This document shows, one piece after another, positions 41,092 through 52,701 of a stretch of DNA of 64,000 nt. Position 1 is the first letter of the stretch. Each line of letters opens with the position of its first letter. Made by a program: the position numbers and the translations under genes. The notes under the pieces are model-generated. The model worked only from the letters and a program-made list of their open reading frames with translations, was not told the origin of the DNA and ran no database searches. Source of the DNA: Gautieria morchelliformis (taxonomy: Eukaryota > Basidiomycota > Agaricomycetes > Gomphales > Gomphaceae); NCBI GenBank assembly GCA_015179125.1, contig WHVA01000472.1:1-64000 (forward strand). The letters are read 5' to 3'.

Positions 41092-42461
41092 CCGCTGCGT
41101 GTCACAAAATCCGACGCATCTTCCGCTTCCGGTAGACCATGTTCCGCATTTTCGGAAAGTTCTTCCGCAGTGGGCACTCCGTTTATGTCTGCAAGTGCGA
41201 GGAACTCTGGAAGGATCTCGAGTTTCTCCTCTGTGGTCATAAGCCGGATATCAAAGGCTTGGGGGCACTCGCGAGCATAGTGGCCTGGTTGTCGGCAGCG
41301 GAAGCAGGTGATAGTTCCGTGGCCTTTTCCGCGCATGCGGTCCACATCCATCGGGGCAGGGCCACTCTTCGAGGGAGGAGGGCTATGGTTCCTAATAGGA
41401 GCAGGCGGAGCAAGCATCGGAAATAATTTCCGTGTGGGAATGAATGCGCTTCCGGGTTTTGGCACAGGTGGAGTAGGACGAGCGGAACTGCGTGTCGTGT
41501 TCCGACTCGTCTCCACGAAGGCCTCATTTGCGTCCCTGTTCCGAGAAACCTTCTGTGCGGCTTGGTACCACCCTTCCGGGTCATCAAAATCCGGAGCTCC
41601 ATCCCCAAGCAGCGCAACTTGGTTCTGGAGCGTCGGATCAAGTCCTCGTCGGAATTTGATGACGATCGTCTTGTCGTCGTCATATTCCGCAAGGTCGATG
41701 AGCTCCTGGAAGCGATCGATGTAGTCATCGACCGGATCTTTGGCCTGGTACCAGCTCGTCCCCTCGAGCTTTGTAAGGGCTGTGAGCTGCTCGTTTTTCG
41801 GGCAGAACTGGTCGGAAAATGTTTTCTCGAACGCGTCCCAGTCCCGGAAGTAGTTCCCCTTGCCCTTTGCTTCATGTCGGATCACCTTGTTTGCAAAACG
41901 GGCTGCGCGGTCCGATTTGAAAAAGGACAATGTCCAGTGAATCCGAGCCTGGTCGTTCGGAAAGAGGTCTCCGACAATTGCGAAGTAGATGCTGCATGTG
42001 TTGAAGAATGCGCGTCCCTTCTCCCGATCTCCGTCAAAGTCCGCCGGAGTTGCGGGTTTGACCTTCGCTAACTTCGCGGACATCCTTTTTTCCGCTAGTT
42101 CCGCTTTTCCGAAATCCGGATCATCCAGCATTTCATTTCCACCACCTTGTGGAATATCTAACTTAGCCAAAATCGCTTGTAAGGCTGTTTCAATCGCGTC
42201 GGTCTTCATCCGGTTCCGCGTCAATTCCTCCTCCATATTCCGAAGACGATCGTCCGGATCCATGTTGGAAGGAGAAATATGGGACGGGATTTCCGGGGTT
42301 GGGAGCTCGACGTAAGAAGAGGGGCTGTCGTACACTGTATGTGCGGAAGAGGTTGCGATCTCTGAGTCGCTGTCTCCGATTCCGAACGCACCTATGGCGA
42401 ATGCAACGTGCAGTACGACCGCCGGTCCTCTAGGGGAGAGACTTTTCTGCTGTAAGGGCAA
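41088..42461 (-). CDS. gypsy Gag
   Basis: A 457-codon frame. The strict ATG start is internal: the frame opens inside the LTR boundary with a TTG, and MDPDDRLRNMEEEL is a likely start. It has an N-terminal coiled-coil-like stretch, a retrotransposon Gag core (FFNTCSIYFAIVGDLFP through FRRGLDPTLQNQVALL) and a CCHC knuckle CFRCRQPGHYAREC near the C-terminus, which binds the element RNA. The stop TGA (41090-41088) overlaps the start of the pol frame by two bases (GTGA), so pol is in the -1 frame. Recoding or reinitiation is needed for pol expression. Confidence 0.92.
   Translation of the reverse strand: MPLQQKSLSPRGPAVVLHVAFAIGAFGIGDSDSEIATSSAHTVYDSPSSYVELPTPEIPSHISPSNMDPDDRLRNMEEELTRNRMKTDAIETALQAILAKLDIPQGGGNEMLDDPDFGKAELAEKRMSAKLAKVKPATPADFDGDREKGRAFFNTCSIYFAIVGDLFPNDQARIHWTLSFFKSDRAARFANKVIRHEAKGKGNYFRDWDAFEKTFSDQFCPKNEQLTALTKLEGTSWYQAKDPVDDYIDRFQELIDLAEYDDDKTIVIKFRRGLDPTLQNQVALLGDGAPDFDDPEGWYQAAQKVSRNRDANEAFVETSRNTTRSSARPTPPVPKPGSAFIPTRKLFPMLAPPAPIRNHSPPPSKSGPAPMDVDRMRGKGHGTITCFRCRQPGHYARECPQAFDIRLMTTEEKLEILPEFLALADINGVPTAEELSENAEHGLPEAEDASDFVTRSG
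42439..42448 (-). other. Putative self-priming site of the gypsy element
   Basis: Two bases inside the 5' LTR the minus strand reads AGAAAAGTCT. This is the exact complement of AGACTTTTCT at 42590-42581 in the same LTR, which sits at the expected RNA start. No TGG-type tRNA primer site is next to the LTR. Tf1/sushi-type elements prime reverse transcription with the 5' end of their own RNA in this way. The complementarity is seen; the mechanism is inferred. Confidence 0.6.
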
Positions 42462-42930
42462 CCCTGGCTAGTCGTGGAGATCACACTACCACACAACTGA
42501 CAAGGGGAAATCCAAAGTATGTATAAATGAACAGAGCATACAAGAGAAGGGGTTCTCACCTGACAAGGGGAAATCCAAAGAGAAAAGTCTAAGGACCCCC
42601 AATGTCAGCGAGCCCGTATTATACTACGCTGCGCAGCCAGGGACAACACTTGGCACCCGCCATCAACCCTGCATCCCCCTGACCCTTGATCGACCCTTGA
42701 TGCTACCTATTATGCGAGTCGCTTGATTTCCGACACTGTTCCGGGGCGGAAGTCGGAAATTGGAGTGGAACTGGCAAGGCGAACGGAACTGGTGGAAGTG
42801 CTCCCAGAAGCGGAATCGTTCCCGAAAGCGGATGCGGAGATGGAATCGGAACCGGAACCGGAGTCGGAAATGGAGTCGGAACTGGGTGTGGTGTCGGAAC
42901 TGGAAATGGAAAACAGGGTGTCCCCTGACA
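42451..42930 (-). repeat. gypsy 5' LTR, 480 bp, with putative promoter
   Basis: This LTR is longer than its partner because of two small insertions (at about 42703-42712 and 42884-42900). On the minus strand a TATAAT-like box (42623-42618) lies about 30 bp upstream of AGACTTTTCT (42590-42581), a plausible transcription start. This gives an R-U5 region of about 140 bp. Confidence 0.9.
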
Positions 42931-42931
42931 G

Positions 42932-44764
42932 GCACCGCTCGAGGGGGAGCACTCACCGCGCGAGCATGTGCCGGACCCGATCACATCTACCCCACAGACG
43001 TCATCACCCCAGACAACGCCCGTCCCTGATCCACCTGAACAAGCGTCAGCTCCAGAGATCCGACGGAGCGCGCGTATCACTCAGAGACCGGATTACCGGA
43101 AACTGAATAATTCAGGACGCACCGAGCAGGTTTACATAACGAAAGAAATCGTCACTGAACCTGAGAATTACAGAGCGGCGGTATCACGTGATGATGCGCC
43201 GATCTGGGAGAAAGCGATGGAAATTGAGATGGACCAACACAAGACATTAGGAACATGGGAATTAACAGAACTACCACCCGGACGAGTAGCTATCGGTTGC
43301 CGATGGGTATACGCTGTCAAAACACAACCGGACGGACAATTCGATAAGGCTAAAGCAAGGGTTGTGGCTCAAGGATTCACACAGAGGCCAGGGATGGATT
43401 ACTACGAGATAACCTCACCCGTGGTCAAATTCGATTCACTACGTGTTCTATTAGCGATCGCAAACACACTCGATTGGGAAATCGAAATGATGGATGTCAA
43501 AGGCGCCTACCTCAATTCAACCATAGATGAGGAGATCTACATGCGCCAGCCCGACGGTTTTGATGATGGATCTGGATGCGTTCTAAGAATATACAGAGCG
43601 CTCTACGGACTCAAGCAATCGGGGCGAGCTTGGCATCAGTGCTTACGCAAATTACTACTTGATCTCGGCTTCCATCAAAGTACAGCCGATGAATGCGTCT
43701 ACATCAGACAAGATAAGGATTCAATCGAAGTCATATCAGTATATGTGGACGACTTTGGACTATTTGCTGACTCCAAGGGAGGGATGATTAAGCTCAAGGG
43801 GGAGCTTCATGGAAAATTCCCCTTAACGGATTTAGGAGAAATGAAGAAAATCTTGGGAATTAGAGTTGAGAGGAATAGGGATGAGGGAACACTGATCATG
43901 TCTCAAGGACATTACATCGACATCATACTCGATCGATTCAACATGACAACGGCACATTCGGTATCTACACCTCTGCATAAAATGATCAAACTCACGACAC
44001 CCATGGACTCGACAGGTCCAACTGCCGAAGTACCCTATGCTAAGGCGATCGGATCACTCATGTATGCAGCACTCAGCACGCGACCTGATTTGGCTTTTGC
44101 CGTACAACATCTGAGCCAATTCACTACTACTTACGGAACCGAGCACTGGACGGCGATCAAGCACGCGCTCAGGTACCTCAAGGGGTCACGTGACGACGGC
44201 ATAATCTTCCGACGAGACGCTGGTCTCGACCTCGAAATATTTGTCAACTCGGATTATGCTAATAGAAACGACGCACTATCTATTAGTGGCTATGTAGCTA
44301 TACTAGGAGGGGGAGCTATCGCATGGAGCTCGAAGAAGCAGCGAACGATCGCGCTATCTACCACGGAGGCCGAATACATGGCACTTACCGAGGGCGCCAA
44401 GCAATTAATCTGGCTGAGGCGTTTTATCGAAGAACTTGGAATCGATCAAACCCAGCCCACGTCACTTCGATCAGACAATCTAGGCGCCATTACACTATCG
44501 CATGACGCAACGTATCATGCGCGTACCAAGCACATCAATGTCGCATATCATTTCATCCGTGAGAAAGTGGTCTCTCACGAGGCATCACTTACATACGTAC
44601 CGACGAAGGAGAACATAGCGGACATATTTACAAAGGGATTGGATTTACATCAACACAGGTATCTATTAGGGAAATTAGGATTTTACCGAAGGGACTTCTC
44701 GCTGAGGGGGAGTGTTAGTAATCGGGACGATGACACCGCCAAGGCAGAGCCGGCACGCACTTAG
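42932..44764 (+). pseudogene. copia reverse transcriptase and RNase H, N-terminally truncated
   Basis: The frame is open from the gypsy boundary to 44764 (first ATG at 42968). It has the linker typical of the integrase C-terminus (RRSARITQRPDYRKL), a complete RT domain (RWVYAVKTQPDGQ, VYVDDFGLF with the catalytic YVDD) and RNase H (NSDYANRNDALSISG, LSTTEAEYMALTEG, VPTKENIADIFTKGL). The stop lies 52 bp inside the LTR. RT and RNase H carry no internal stop, so truncation is the only evident defect. Without Gag and integrase it cannot move by itself. Confidence 0.92.
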
Positions 44765-44997
44765 CCGGAGGTTCGAGATCGCTCTCGATCCCCGGGTTGC
44801 TGGTACACCGGCACCGCATCGGCACAGCAGCTCGAAGAGATTGGTAATACAATGGACATCATATTTTGTATATAAGGCAGAACGATCTACTTGAGATTGT
44901 AGTATAACAGATTATTATATCTCCTTCGTTCCACAGCCATAAATATTAATACGTGAGTAAAAGAGTGAACACGGTAGATAGATATCTCACCTCAACA
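44713..44997 (+). repeat. copia 3' LTR, 285 bp
   Basis: It begins TGTTAGTAATC after a purine tract and ends CCTCAACA. It contains a TATAAG-like box (about 44871). The partner LTR is missing. Confidence 0.75.
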
Positions 44998-45520
44998 TTT
45001 GTAGGCAAACAGCCGGTGGGCGGACGAAGCTTCGTTTGTAGGACATGAGAGCAATTTGATCTTTACTTTAGAGTATGAATGAAAGGAAGGATTTGATTCT
45101 TCTATTAAAACATCGGATACTGGACGAGAACAAAGATAAACTTGCGGTGAAACATTGAGGATGACACTCGGCATGCATTGAGCTCGGGCGGAGTCAGCTT
45201 GCCGTTCCAACATCTACATCAAAGCCTAGTAGTTGTGCCACAGGCTGTACCTGGTAATACACCCTCTACCTAAATCGAAATGTCCCTGAAGGCTCTCTGT
45301 GAGTCTTCCTTATCCAGAACGGGTCAGGTATCTATTCGAGCTCTAGTGCAAATTGGGAAACATCATTGTAGTATGTTAAGCTATATGCACGAAGCGCATT
45401 ATCCGAGCGTAAGATGAAAAGAGCACAAAGAGGAGGGAAGGAAAAGAAAAGGTTATCGACATGTCGTCTAAGCACACCGAATCCTGGAGCAATGAGCACG
45501 TTCTCGTCTTCTGAAGTCGC
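44998..45520. other. Intergenic, downstream of actin
   Basis: This holds the presumed 3' untranslated region of the actin gene and sequence up to the copia LTR. No further feature is recognised. Confidence 0.5.
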
Positions 45521-47208
<1,688 letters not shown>

Positions 47209-47630
47209 TTTCGTTGATTGTTAACGTTGGTGAAGCGTGTTCGTGAATCTAAGTAAGGATAAAAGTGACCGCTACTACTGTATACGTGAAGTAGTTCAGA
47301 TGAAGGCAGTGAGTTGTGCGTTGCAGCGAATGGTTACTGACCTTTTGGATGGGGCAAAGGGTGGCTCCTCAAATTTGATAATTTGATTCTCAGCCCCATG
47401 GCTAAAAACAGCCGCTTAATTGCAGCGCCGCTACAAAAGCGGGCAGCAGCAAGCGAGACGATCAGACCTACCCCATACCACTTGCCGCCTATAATCACTC
47501 TTAGCCTCTACAAGTCGTCAAATTCGATACCAGCGCAGGTATATATCCCTACCGCCCGCTGCACTCGCCTTTTGCGATTTCAATTTGTACATCATCCGGT
47601 GCAGTGCCTTTTGAAGTAAGGGGCCACAGT
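47209..47630. promoter_or_regulatory. Divergent promoter region of actin and the SEC14-like gene
   Basis: These 422 bp separate the two start codons. The stretch contains an AT-rich part near 47375-47395 and C/T-rich stretches near 47470-47500. No strong TATA box was identified for either gene. Confidence 0.6.
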
Positions 47631-48697
47631 ATGCCACCAAACCCACCACCCCCAACGCACGACCCCTCTAAACCGCTTCCAGGACGACTTGGAAATCTTA
47701 CTGTTATTCAACAACACACGCTAGACAAGTTCAAGAAGGAACTGCAAGAGGAGGGTGCGTAGATGCATTTCCTATTGATTCGGAGAAGCGCTCAAGACCA
47801 GATGCAGGGTATTTTGTCCCGGAGCGTCATGATGATGCAACATTGTTACGATTCTTGCGGGCTCGGAAGTTTGACTTGGTGAAAGCGAAGCAAATGATCA
47901 TCGCTGCGGAGGAGTGGAGGAAGTCTTTCGGCGTAGACGACATTGTCCAGTATGTCGTCGGACATTGTGCCTGGTGGATATTTTGTTAAATGACATGGGC
48001 GCAGAAACTTTGATTTCAAGGAGCAGACGGAGGTAGACAGATATTATCCGCAGTATTATCACAAAACTGATAAGGTGAGCTTGCGCGATCCACCTGTCCC
48101 CTTCTTTGTTTGTTAAAGTGTATCCCGTAGGACGGTCGACCCTTATATATCGAACGCCTAGGAAAACTCGATATTAGAGCGCTCTACAACATAACGACAC
48201 CAGAGCGACAACTGCAGCATCTTGTTTTTGAATATGAAAAGTCTTTTACACATCGATTCCCGGCGTGCTCTATCGAGGTCGGCCACCACGTCGAAACCTC
48301 ATGCACCATCATGGATCTGCACAATGTGGGAATCGGGCAGTTCTACAGAGTCAAAGACTACGTGATGCAAGCGGCCGGGATTGGACAAGATCGCTACCCC
48401 GAGTCTATGGGTAAATTTTACATCATCAATGCACCCTATCTTTTCTCTACTGTTTGGTCCTTCATCAAGGGATGGCTTGATGAAGTGACTGTGTCCAAGA
48501 TCCATATTCTAGGGAAGGACTACAAGAATCACCTGTTGGAGCAGATTCCGGCCGAGAATTTGCCAAAAGACTTGGGTGGGACATGTGAGTGTGCAGGGGG
48601 ATGTTCGCTGTCGGACGCGGGGCCGTGGAACAAACACGGAGGGGAGGTGGCGAAGATTGGGAATGGAGTTGCGACTGAGACAACGTGCATGACCTGA
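47631..48697 (+). CDS. sec14: SEC14-like phosphatidylinositol/phosphatidylcholine transfer protein
   Basis: It starts at ATG 47631 ([20 protein letters not shown]), with introns at about 47755-47808, 47951-48004 and 48075-48130. The CRAL-TRIO N-domain ([19 protein letters not shown]) is followed by the lipid-binding SEC14 domain ([64 protein letters not shown]). The family exchanges phosphatidylinositol and phosphatidylcholine between Golgi membranes and supports secretion. Length and end (stop 48695-48697) are normal for fungal SEC14, with a short Gly/Thr-rich tail. It is convergent with malate dehydrogenase, 229 bp apart. Confidence 0.93.
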
Positions 48698-48926
48698 TGG
48701 ACGGGTGATTATTCACGTTTAGCTCCTCTTTACATTTGTGTTTAATCCATTGCATCGCAATTACATCCTGCAGCTTTACGTTTACTCTGGACGTAGAAAC
48801 ACAGTGATTGCTGCGTCTTGGGTGGCATCATACGTATTTAATGTTTGATCTGTAATTTGGTTCCCCCAAAAACACTGTTTATCATATATATACAGTACAC
48901 GCAAAGCCATGCCAACTGTTTTTGCA

Positions 48927-50235
48927 TTAGGCACCCTGGACAAACTGCTTGCCCTTCTCAATGTTCTTCTTGAGCTCGGGGAGTGCTTCCTTGATGAGCG
49001 CCTCCTCTTCAGGCGAAAGCGTACCAAGAGGGTGAATCTTCTCAACCCCTTCTAACTGTAATAGAGTTATCCGATCAATCACATCACATGAACGCGCGAG
49101 TCAATGAACAAGACGTACGCCAAGTTCCACATTACTTGAGAAAAAGTCGACACCTTCGGCTTCATAGAGAGGGTTACGTACGAATGTTGGCGTGACGATG
49201 CCCTTCTCGCCTTTGAGCGCCCGCAGGAGCAGGTGAGTGAACTTGGAAGCAGCATAAGCCATGCTGAGAGTCGCACTCCCGGCGCCGTCCTTCGCCTTCA
49301 CCACTTCATCGCCTCCATACTGGATCCTGTGCACGAGTGCCTTCCACTGCTCGCTGCCCAGCGCTACGGCGCTGGCGACGTTAGTCTGTGAGATAAGGGG
49401 CACGATGGTTACGCCGGAGTGACCGCCCACGACCGTAACGGATGTCTGCTGCGGGTCAGTGCCGGCGATGCCCGCGAGGAATCGGGAGGCGCGGACGACG
49501 TCGAGAGTAGTGATACCGAAGAGCCTACGTGGGTTGAACGTGCCAGCTTTCTCGAGTACTGAGGCAACAATAGGGACAGTAGAGTTGACGGGGTTCGAGA
49601 TGACGAGGATATGTGCAGCAGGGGAGACGCGGGAGATAGAGGAAGCAAGGTCGCGAACGATGCTTGCGTTGGTCTAGGTGGTTGTTATTAGGCGTGAGGA
49701 GGTGCGCAAGATGACACCTACATTAAATAAATCATCCCGGGTCATCTATATTGGGTCAGATGGCACTAGCAAAAAAAAGTAAAGCTTACTCCAGGCTGCG
49801 AGACAGACCAGTCAGTAATGAAAACAAAGCACGTGTCAAAGAATTTGTTGGAACACGCTCACCTTCCTGGGTACACCAGCGGGTATAACCGCAACCTCAA
49901 TGCCCTGCAAGGCCTCTTCTAGCTGATCCGACGTGTATCCTTTTACCTACAGCAGATGCACGCCAACGTCAGCACCGCCCATGGACAGCATACTCCCCAC
50001 GCACCTCACTCTTAGTATCAACATGGCCCACATCAGCAGCGACACCCGGCGCGCCTCGAATATCATACAGACTCAAACTGGACACGAGTGGGTCGGCCTT
50101 TAGAAGGAGGGACAGAGGCTGGCCGATTCCTCCACCCGCACCGAGAACGGCGACCTTGGTCAACCGAGCTGGCGACGTGGAAAAGGTGCGTGATGAGGCA
50201 CGGGCTGAGTTGAGAGCTGCTCGAGCAAGCATCAT
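48927..50235 (-). CDS. mdh1: Mitochondrial malate dehydrogenase
   Basis: It starts at ATG 50235 ([20 protein letters not shown]), with an Arg/Ser-rich mitochondrial targeting sequence. The NAD-binding loop [19 protein letters not shown] follows, then [15 protein letters not shown]. After introns come [14 protein letters not shown], the [14 protein letters not shown] substrate loop with its catalytic arginines, [24 protein letters not shown] with the active-site His, and a short final exon [13 protein letters not shown] to VQGA and TAA 48929-48927. At least five introns are present. The enzyme converts malate to oxaloacetate with NAD+ in the citric acid cycle. No peroxisomal C-terminal signal is present, which fits the mitochondrial form. 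Confidence 0.95.
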
Positions 50236-50376
50236 GGTCTAACAATGGTATAGAGGTGGTAGTTTGAAAGATGGGGTGGCCGCCACGGGACTTTTTAGAC
50301 GAGCGGAAGTCCGACCGAAATTTATCGCTTGCAAAGCGATAGGGACTTGTAATTCGCCGAGCACGTTGGCAAATAC

Positions 50377-50470
50377 GGTAACGTGGCCGAGTTGGTCTAA
50401 GGCGCTAGTTTCAGGTAGCTCTTGCTTACTAGTCTCTTCGGGGGCGTGAGTTCGAATCTCACCGTTGCCA
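50377..50470 (+). tRNA. tRNA-Leu (anticodon CAG) with a short intron
   Basis: The acceptor stem GGTAACG (50377-50383) pairs with CGTTGCC (50463-50469, one G-T), and the discriminator base is A. The D-arm contains GGCCGAGTTGGTCTAAGGC (A box), and the T-arm is GTGAGTTCGAATCTCAC (B box). The anticodon stem CTAGT/ACTAG encloses TTCAGG and about 11 extra bases after position 37, where nuclear tRNA introns lie. A long variable arm (TCTCTTCGGGGGC) fits a class II leucine tRNA. A T-rich stretch follows at 50472-50478. It lies 141 bp upstream of the malate dehydrogenase start, in the opposite orientation. Confidence 0.92.
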
Positions 50471-50535
50471 ATTATTTTGCTCGTGAAGGACAGCATCAAC
50501 TGTACATAACTAAGAAAACGATCTATGGCATCCGC

Positions 50536-51816
50536 TTAAACCTGTGCGCTCGTCACGGCATTCCTGCGGCGTTCAGCTTCTTCACGGAATTTGACACTCA
50601 CCCTGATGTCTACTTTTGTGACTGCACGAACTCGCTGCGTCTCTGCCTGCAACTCTACGGCCTCAACCAAGAGATCCGCCGCGAGGGACAAATTTTCTTC
50701 ATTACGACGTTGTACTGCAGCATGGGTCGCGTTGAAGTCTTCTCGCTCTTGGTCCAGCAGCGAGGCCAATGCAGTGTTTTCAGCCTCGATTTGAGTCACG
50801 GGGATGTATTTAGTAACAGCGGCATAGAGCTGGGTTGTCATCAACGGCGAGAATACGGTAGATGGGGCGGGAGTGGTGTCGGTCTGACGTGTCGTGGAGG
50901 TTTCACCATTGGCCTGGGCACGTAGGATCGGGAGAGAGAGGGGATCACCACAATAAGCTCGAAAGTCAATGTCCTCCTCGCGGGTGGAATTAGGCTGAGA
51001 AGTTGGCTCAGTCCCTCCGAGGCTGGTGGCTGCGAGCTCTTGTGACATAGCTTCCATAGTATCCGTACCCTCACATGGTCCATGGATATTATCACACCAA
51101 GACCCACAGCGCTCACCAGCCACAGACGACGTTCCAAGGAAAAGCCTGACATTGCCCAAGATATTCTTCATACGCACGCACTCGCCCAAAAGCCCATTCA
51201 ACACATCATTTTCCTTCTGAATCATAGCATTGGATGTAACGAGTCGATGCACAGCCTCAGATTTAGCACTTTCGGCGTTGGTTGTCGCGGCGATCGCCAC
51301 TCGTATCCTATGTAGCACAGGCTCAAAGTCTTGGTTCCATAACTCATTCTTGTAATTTTCTTTCGTGAGGCTATATTGTGACTGCAGCCCTGCAGCTTTG
51401 AAGGTCCTGTTCCAGTGCGGTGCACCAAGCGTCTTCCCGGCATCATGATTAGATTCCGAGTCTGAGAGTCGCAAAGCATGCAGAGCCATCAGGCATTCCA
51501 ACTCAAGCTGTTCGAGACGAGTTCCGCACACGGAGGGTTTTTTTCCGACCATCAACGCTGCTTTTGAAGTCAAGAGAGCCGAAATGACAAGATGAGAGGC
51601 CGCCGAGGAATTTCTGTATCGACTGGGGTCGACCGAAGATTTGATAAGGACCGTCTTTCCTGGGAGAGATCTGTAGCACTGACGCTCGACGGTCAGAAGA
51701 CATAAAGACTTGGTGCTCGTACCACTGTCCGTGCTGCCGTCACAATGCTCGAGGTGAGGCTGGATCACTGAGGTGATGGTTGCAATCAAACCAGTCAACA
51801 AGTGACAAGGTGACAC
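50536..51816 (-). CDS. Unrecognised protein with coiled-coil C-terminus
   Basis: One 426-codon frame without need for introns, which is unusual beside its intron-rich neighbours. I do not recognise a family. It is Ser/Thr-rich in the first 110 residues. The last 110 residues are rich in Glu, Gln, Ala and Arg (TQIEAENTALASLLDQERED, then further heptad-like runs such as LVEAVELQAETQRVRAV), which predicts a coiled coil. A middle helical segment (NAMIQKENDVLNGLLGECVR) may be a second coiled coil. There is no signal peptide or transmembrane segment. It is convergent with the tRNA-Leu side and in tandem with TSR2. It could be a lineage-specific structural protein; the N-terminal start is uncertain. 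Confidence 0.6.
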   Translation of the reverse strand: MSPCHLLTGLIATITSVIQPHLEHCDGSTDSGTSTKSLCLLTVERQCYRSLPGKTVLIKSSVDPSRYRNSSAASHLVISALLTSKAALMVGKKPSVCGTRLEQLELECLMALHALRLSDSESNHDAGKTLGAPHWNRTFKAAGLQSQYSLTKENYKNELWNQDFEPVLHRIRVAIAATTNAESAKSEAVHRLVTSNAMIQKENDVLNGLLGECVRMKNILGNVRLFLGTSSVAGERCGSWCDNIHGPCEGTDTMEAMSQELAATSLGGTEPTSQPNSTREEDIDFRAYCGDPLSLPILRAQANGETSTTRQTDTTPAPSTVFSPLMTTQLYAAVTKYIPVTQIEAENTALASLLDQEREDFNATHAAVQRRNEENLSLAADLLVEAVELQAETQRVRAVTKVDIRVSVKFREEAERRRNAVTSAQV

Positions 51817-52080
51817 GCTTTCTACTGATCACCCACAACTACAGTTGTTATAACGGATCGATGCATATTGGCTGTATAAAGCCATTATTACAGTAAATGA
51901 GTTGTCTTTTTATCCTCAAACCTAAATGCGTCGTCGATTCGCATGCTGGGATACCACAGCCAATTATAATAAGTTGCTCATACTTTTTGAGAGGGGTACA
52001 TGCCATTGGAAATAGTGTATTCCCTACACTGATACAGTCAAATCTGGTCACTAAAACAACGCCTAACTCACTGTGCGATG

Positions 52081-52659
52081 CTAACGGTGACCTTTTCCCC
52101 GACGTGTCACCACTGTGAAGCCGTCCTCGTCAACTTGTGGTACTTCCGAGTCTCGCGCCCTGTCTGACAATTGTGGTGCCTCCTCGCTGTCACTCTCCTC
52201 GTCTTCATCCTCCCACTGACATTCTTCATCGCTAGCATCCTTCTCATCCACGATCAGCTTCTTTCCCCTCGACTGTTCCAGACAAGCTTCTAGCCGCGCA
52301 ACGCCATCAGTCTTCCCCTCATGCATGATCTCCTGCCAAAGCTTGACAATTCCCGCCGCGACTGGCTGGGCAGTGCCATCCTCCAGTACGACATCGAATT
52401 CGTCTGTCAGTACTTGAAGTAGCATCTCCTCTATGTATATGGCATCGGGAACGGGGTCATTATTGCTGGAAGATTCTTCGAAAGCATCCACGATAGCAGA
52501 TGCGAGCCATGTTCGTTTTTGGGGAGATTCAGGTCCACCCCAGCTCCCTTCGACAGCGAGGCGAAGAGCTGGCCAGAGCGATAACGTCGCGACAGTCCCA
52601 CGAGCGAATAACACCAGCGCAGGTGAAGCTGCAGGTGGTGTAGAAGCTGAAGTGGCCAT
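52081..52659 (-). CDS. tsr2: TSR2, pre-rRNA processing protein (eS26 chaperone)
   Basis: I choose the ATG at 52659 (MATSASTPPAASPALVLFAR), because the family core begins soon after it and the open frame further upstream (to 52767) runs into the neighbouring gene. Conserved features are LFARGTVATLSLWPALRLAV with GSWGG, a helix with DEFDVVLEDGTA and VAAGIVKLWQE, an acidic Glu/Asp/Ser stretch, and the C-terminal DEDGFTVVTRRGKGHR. TSR2 escorts ribosomal protein eS26 to the nascent 40S subunit and is needed for 20S to 18S rRNA processing. It has about 192 residues, typical for the family, and a single exon. It is divergent from GRC3 with 42 bp between start codons. Confidence 0.92.
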   Translation of the reverse strand: MATSASTPPAASPALVLFARGTVATLSLWPALRLAVEGSWGGPESPQKRTWLASAIVDAFEESSSNNDPVPDAIYIEEMLLQVLTDEFDVVLEDGTAQPVAAGIVKLWQEIMHEGKTDGVARLEACLEQSRGKKLIVDEKDASDEECQWEDEDEESDSEEAPQLSDRARDSEVPQVDEDGFTVVTRRGKGHR

Positions 52660-52701
52660 GCTGCAAAAAGCGGAGTTCGAAATGTAACACGACCCATCAT
52701 A
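52660..52701. promoter_or_regulatory. 42-bp gap between the TSR2 and GRC3 start codons
   Basis: Both ribosome-biogenesis genes start within this very short gap. Their promoters must lie inside each other's coding or leader sequence, or the transcripts have tiny or overlapping leaders. No TATA box fits in the gap. Confidence 0.8.

Larger units (their letters stand above)
36726..42930 (-). mobile_element. Ty3/gypsy chromovirus retrotransposon with both LTRs
   Basis: The element has LTRs at 42451-42930 (5') and 36726-37175 (3'), both TGTCAGGGG...CCCTTACA on the minus strand. Gag (42461-41088) and pol (41091-36880) are both open. A purine tract GAGGGGGGGTGA precedes the 3' LTR. No target-site duplication is present (CTATT on one side, GGCAC on the other). 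The right side abuts a truncated copia element, while the left side is unrelated. The LTRs differ by indels in a GGAA-rich repeat and a few substitutions. The lost duplication suggests that one flank was exchanged or deleted after insertion. Confidence 0.93.
42931..44997 (+). mobile_element. Ty1/copia retrotransposon, 5' truncated at a gypsy LTR
   Basis: Only the RT-RNase H half and the 3' LTR remain. The open frame reaches the gypsy LTR edge at 42931 with no start of its own, so the protease, Gag and integrase regions were removed. A purine tract GAGGGGGAG precedes a 285-bp LTR (44713-44997, TGTTAG...CTCAACA). Its 5' half is not on the other side of the gypsy element. Confidence 0.9.

Noticed and set aside
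42931..44997. Copia and gypsy parts read as one composite element
   Set aside because: They lie on opposite strands, have different LTRs, and the copia frame is cut exactly at the gypsy LTR edge.
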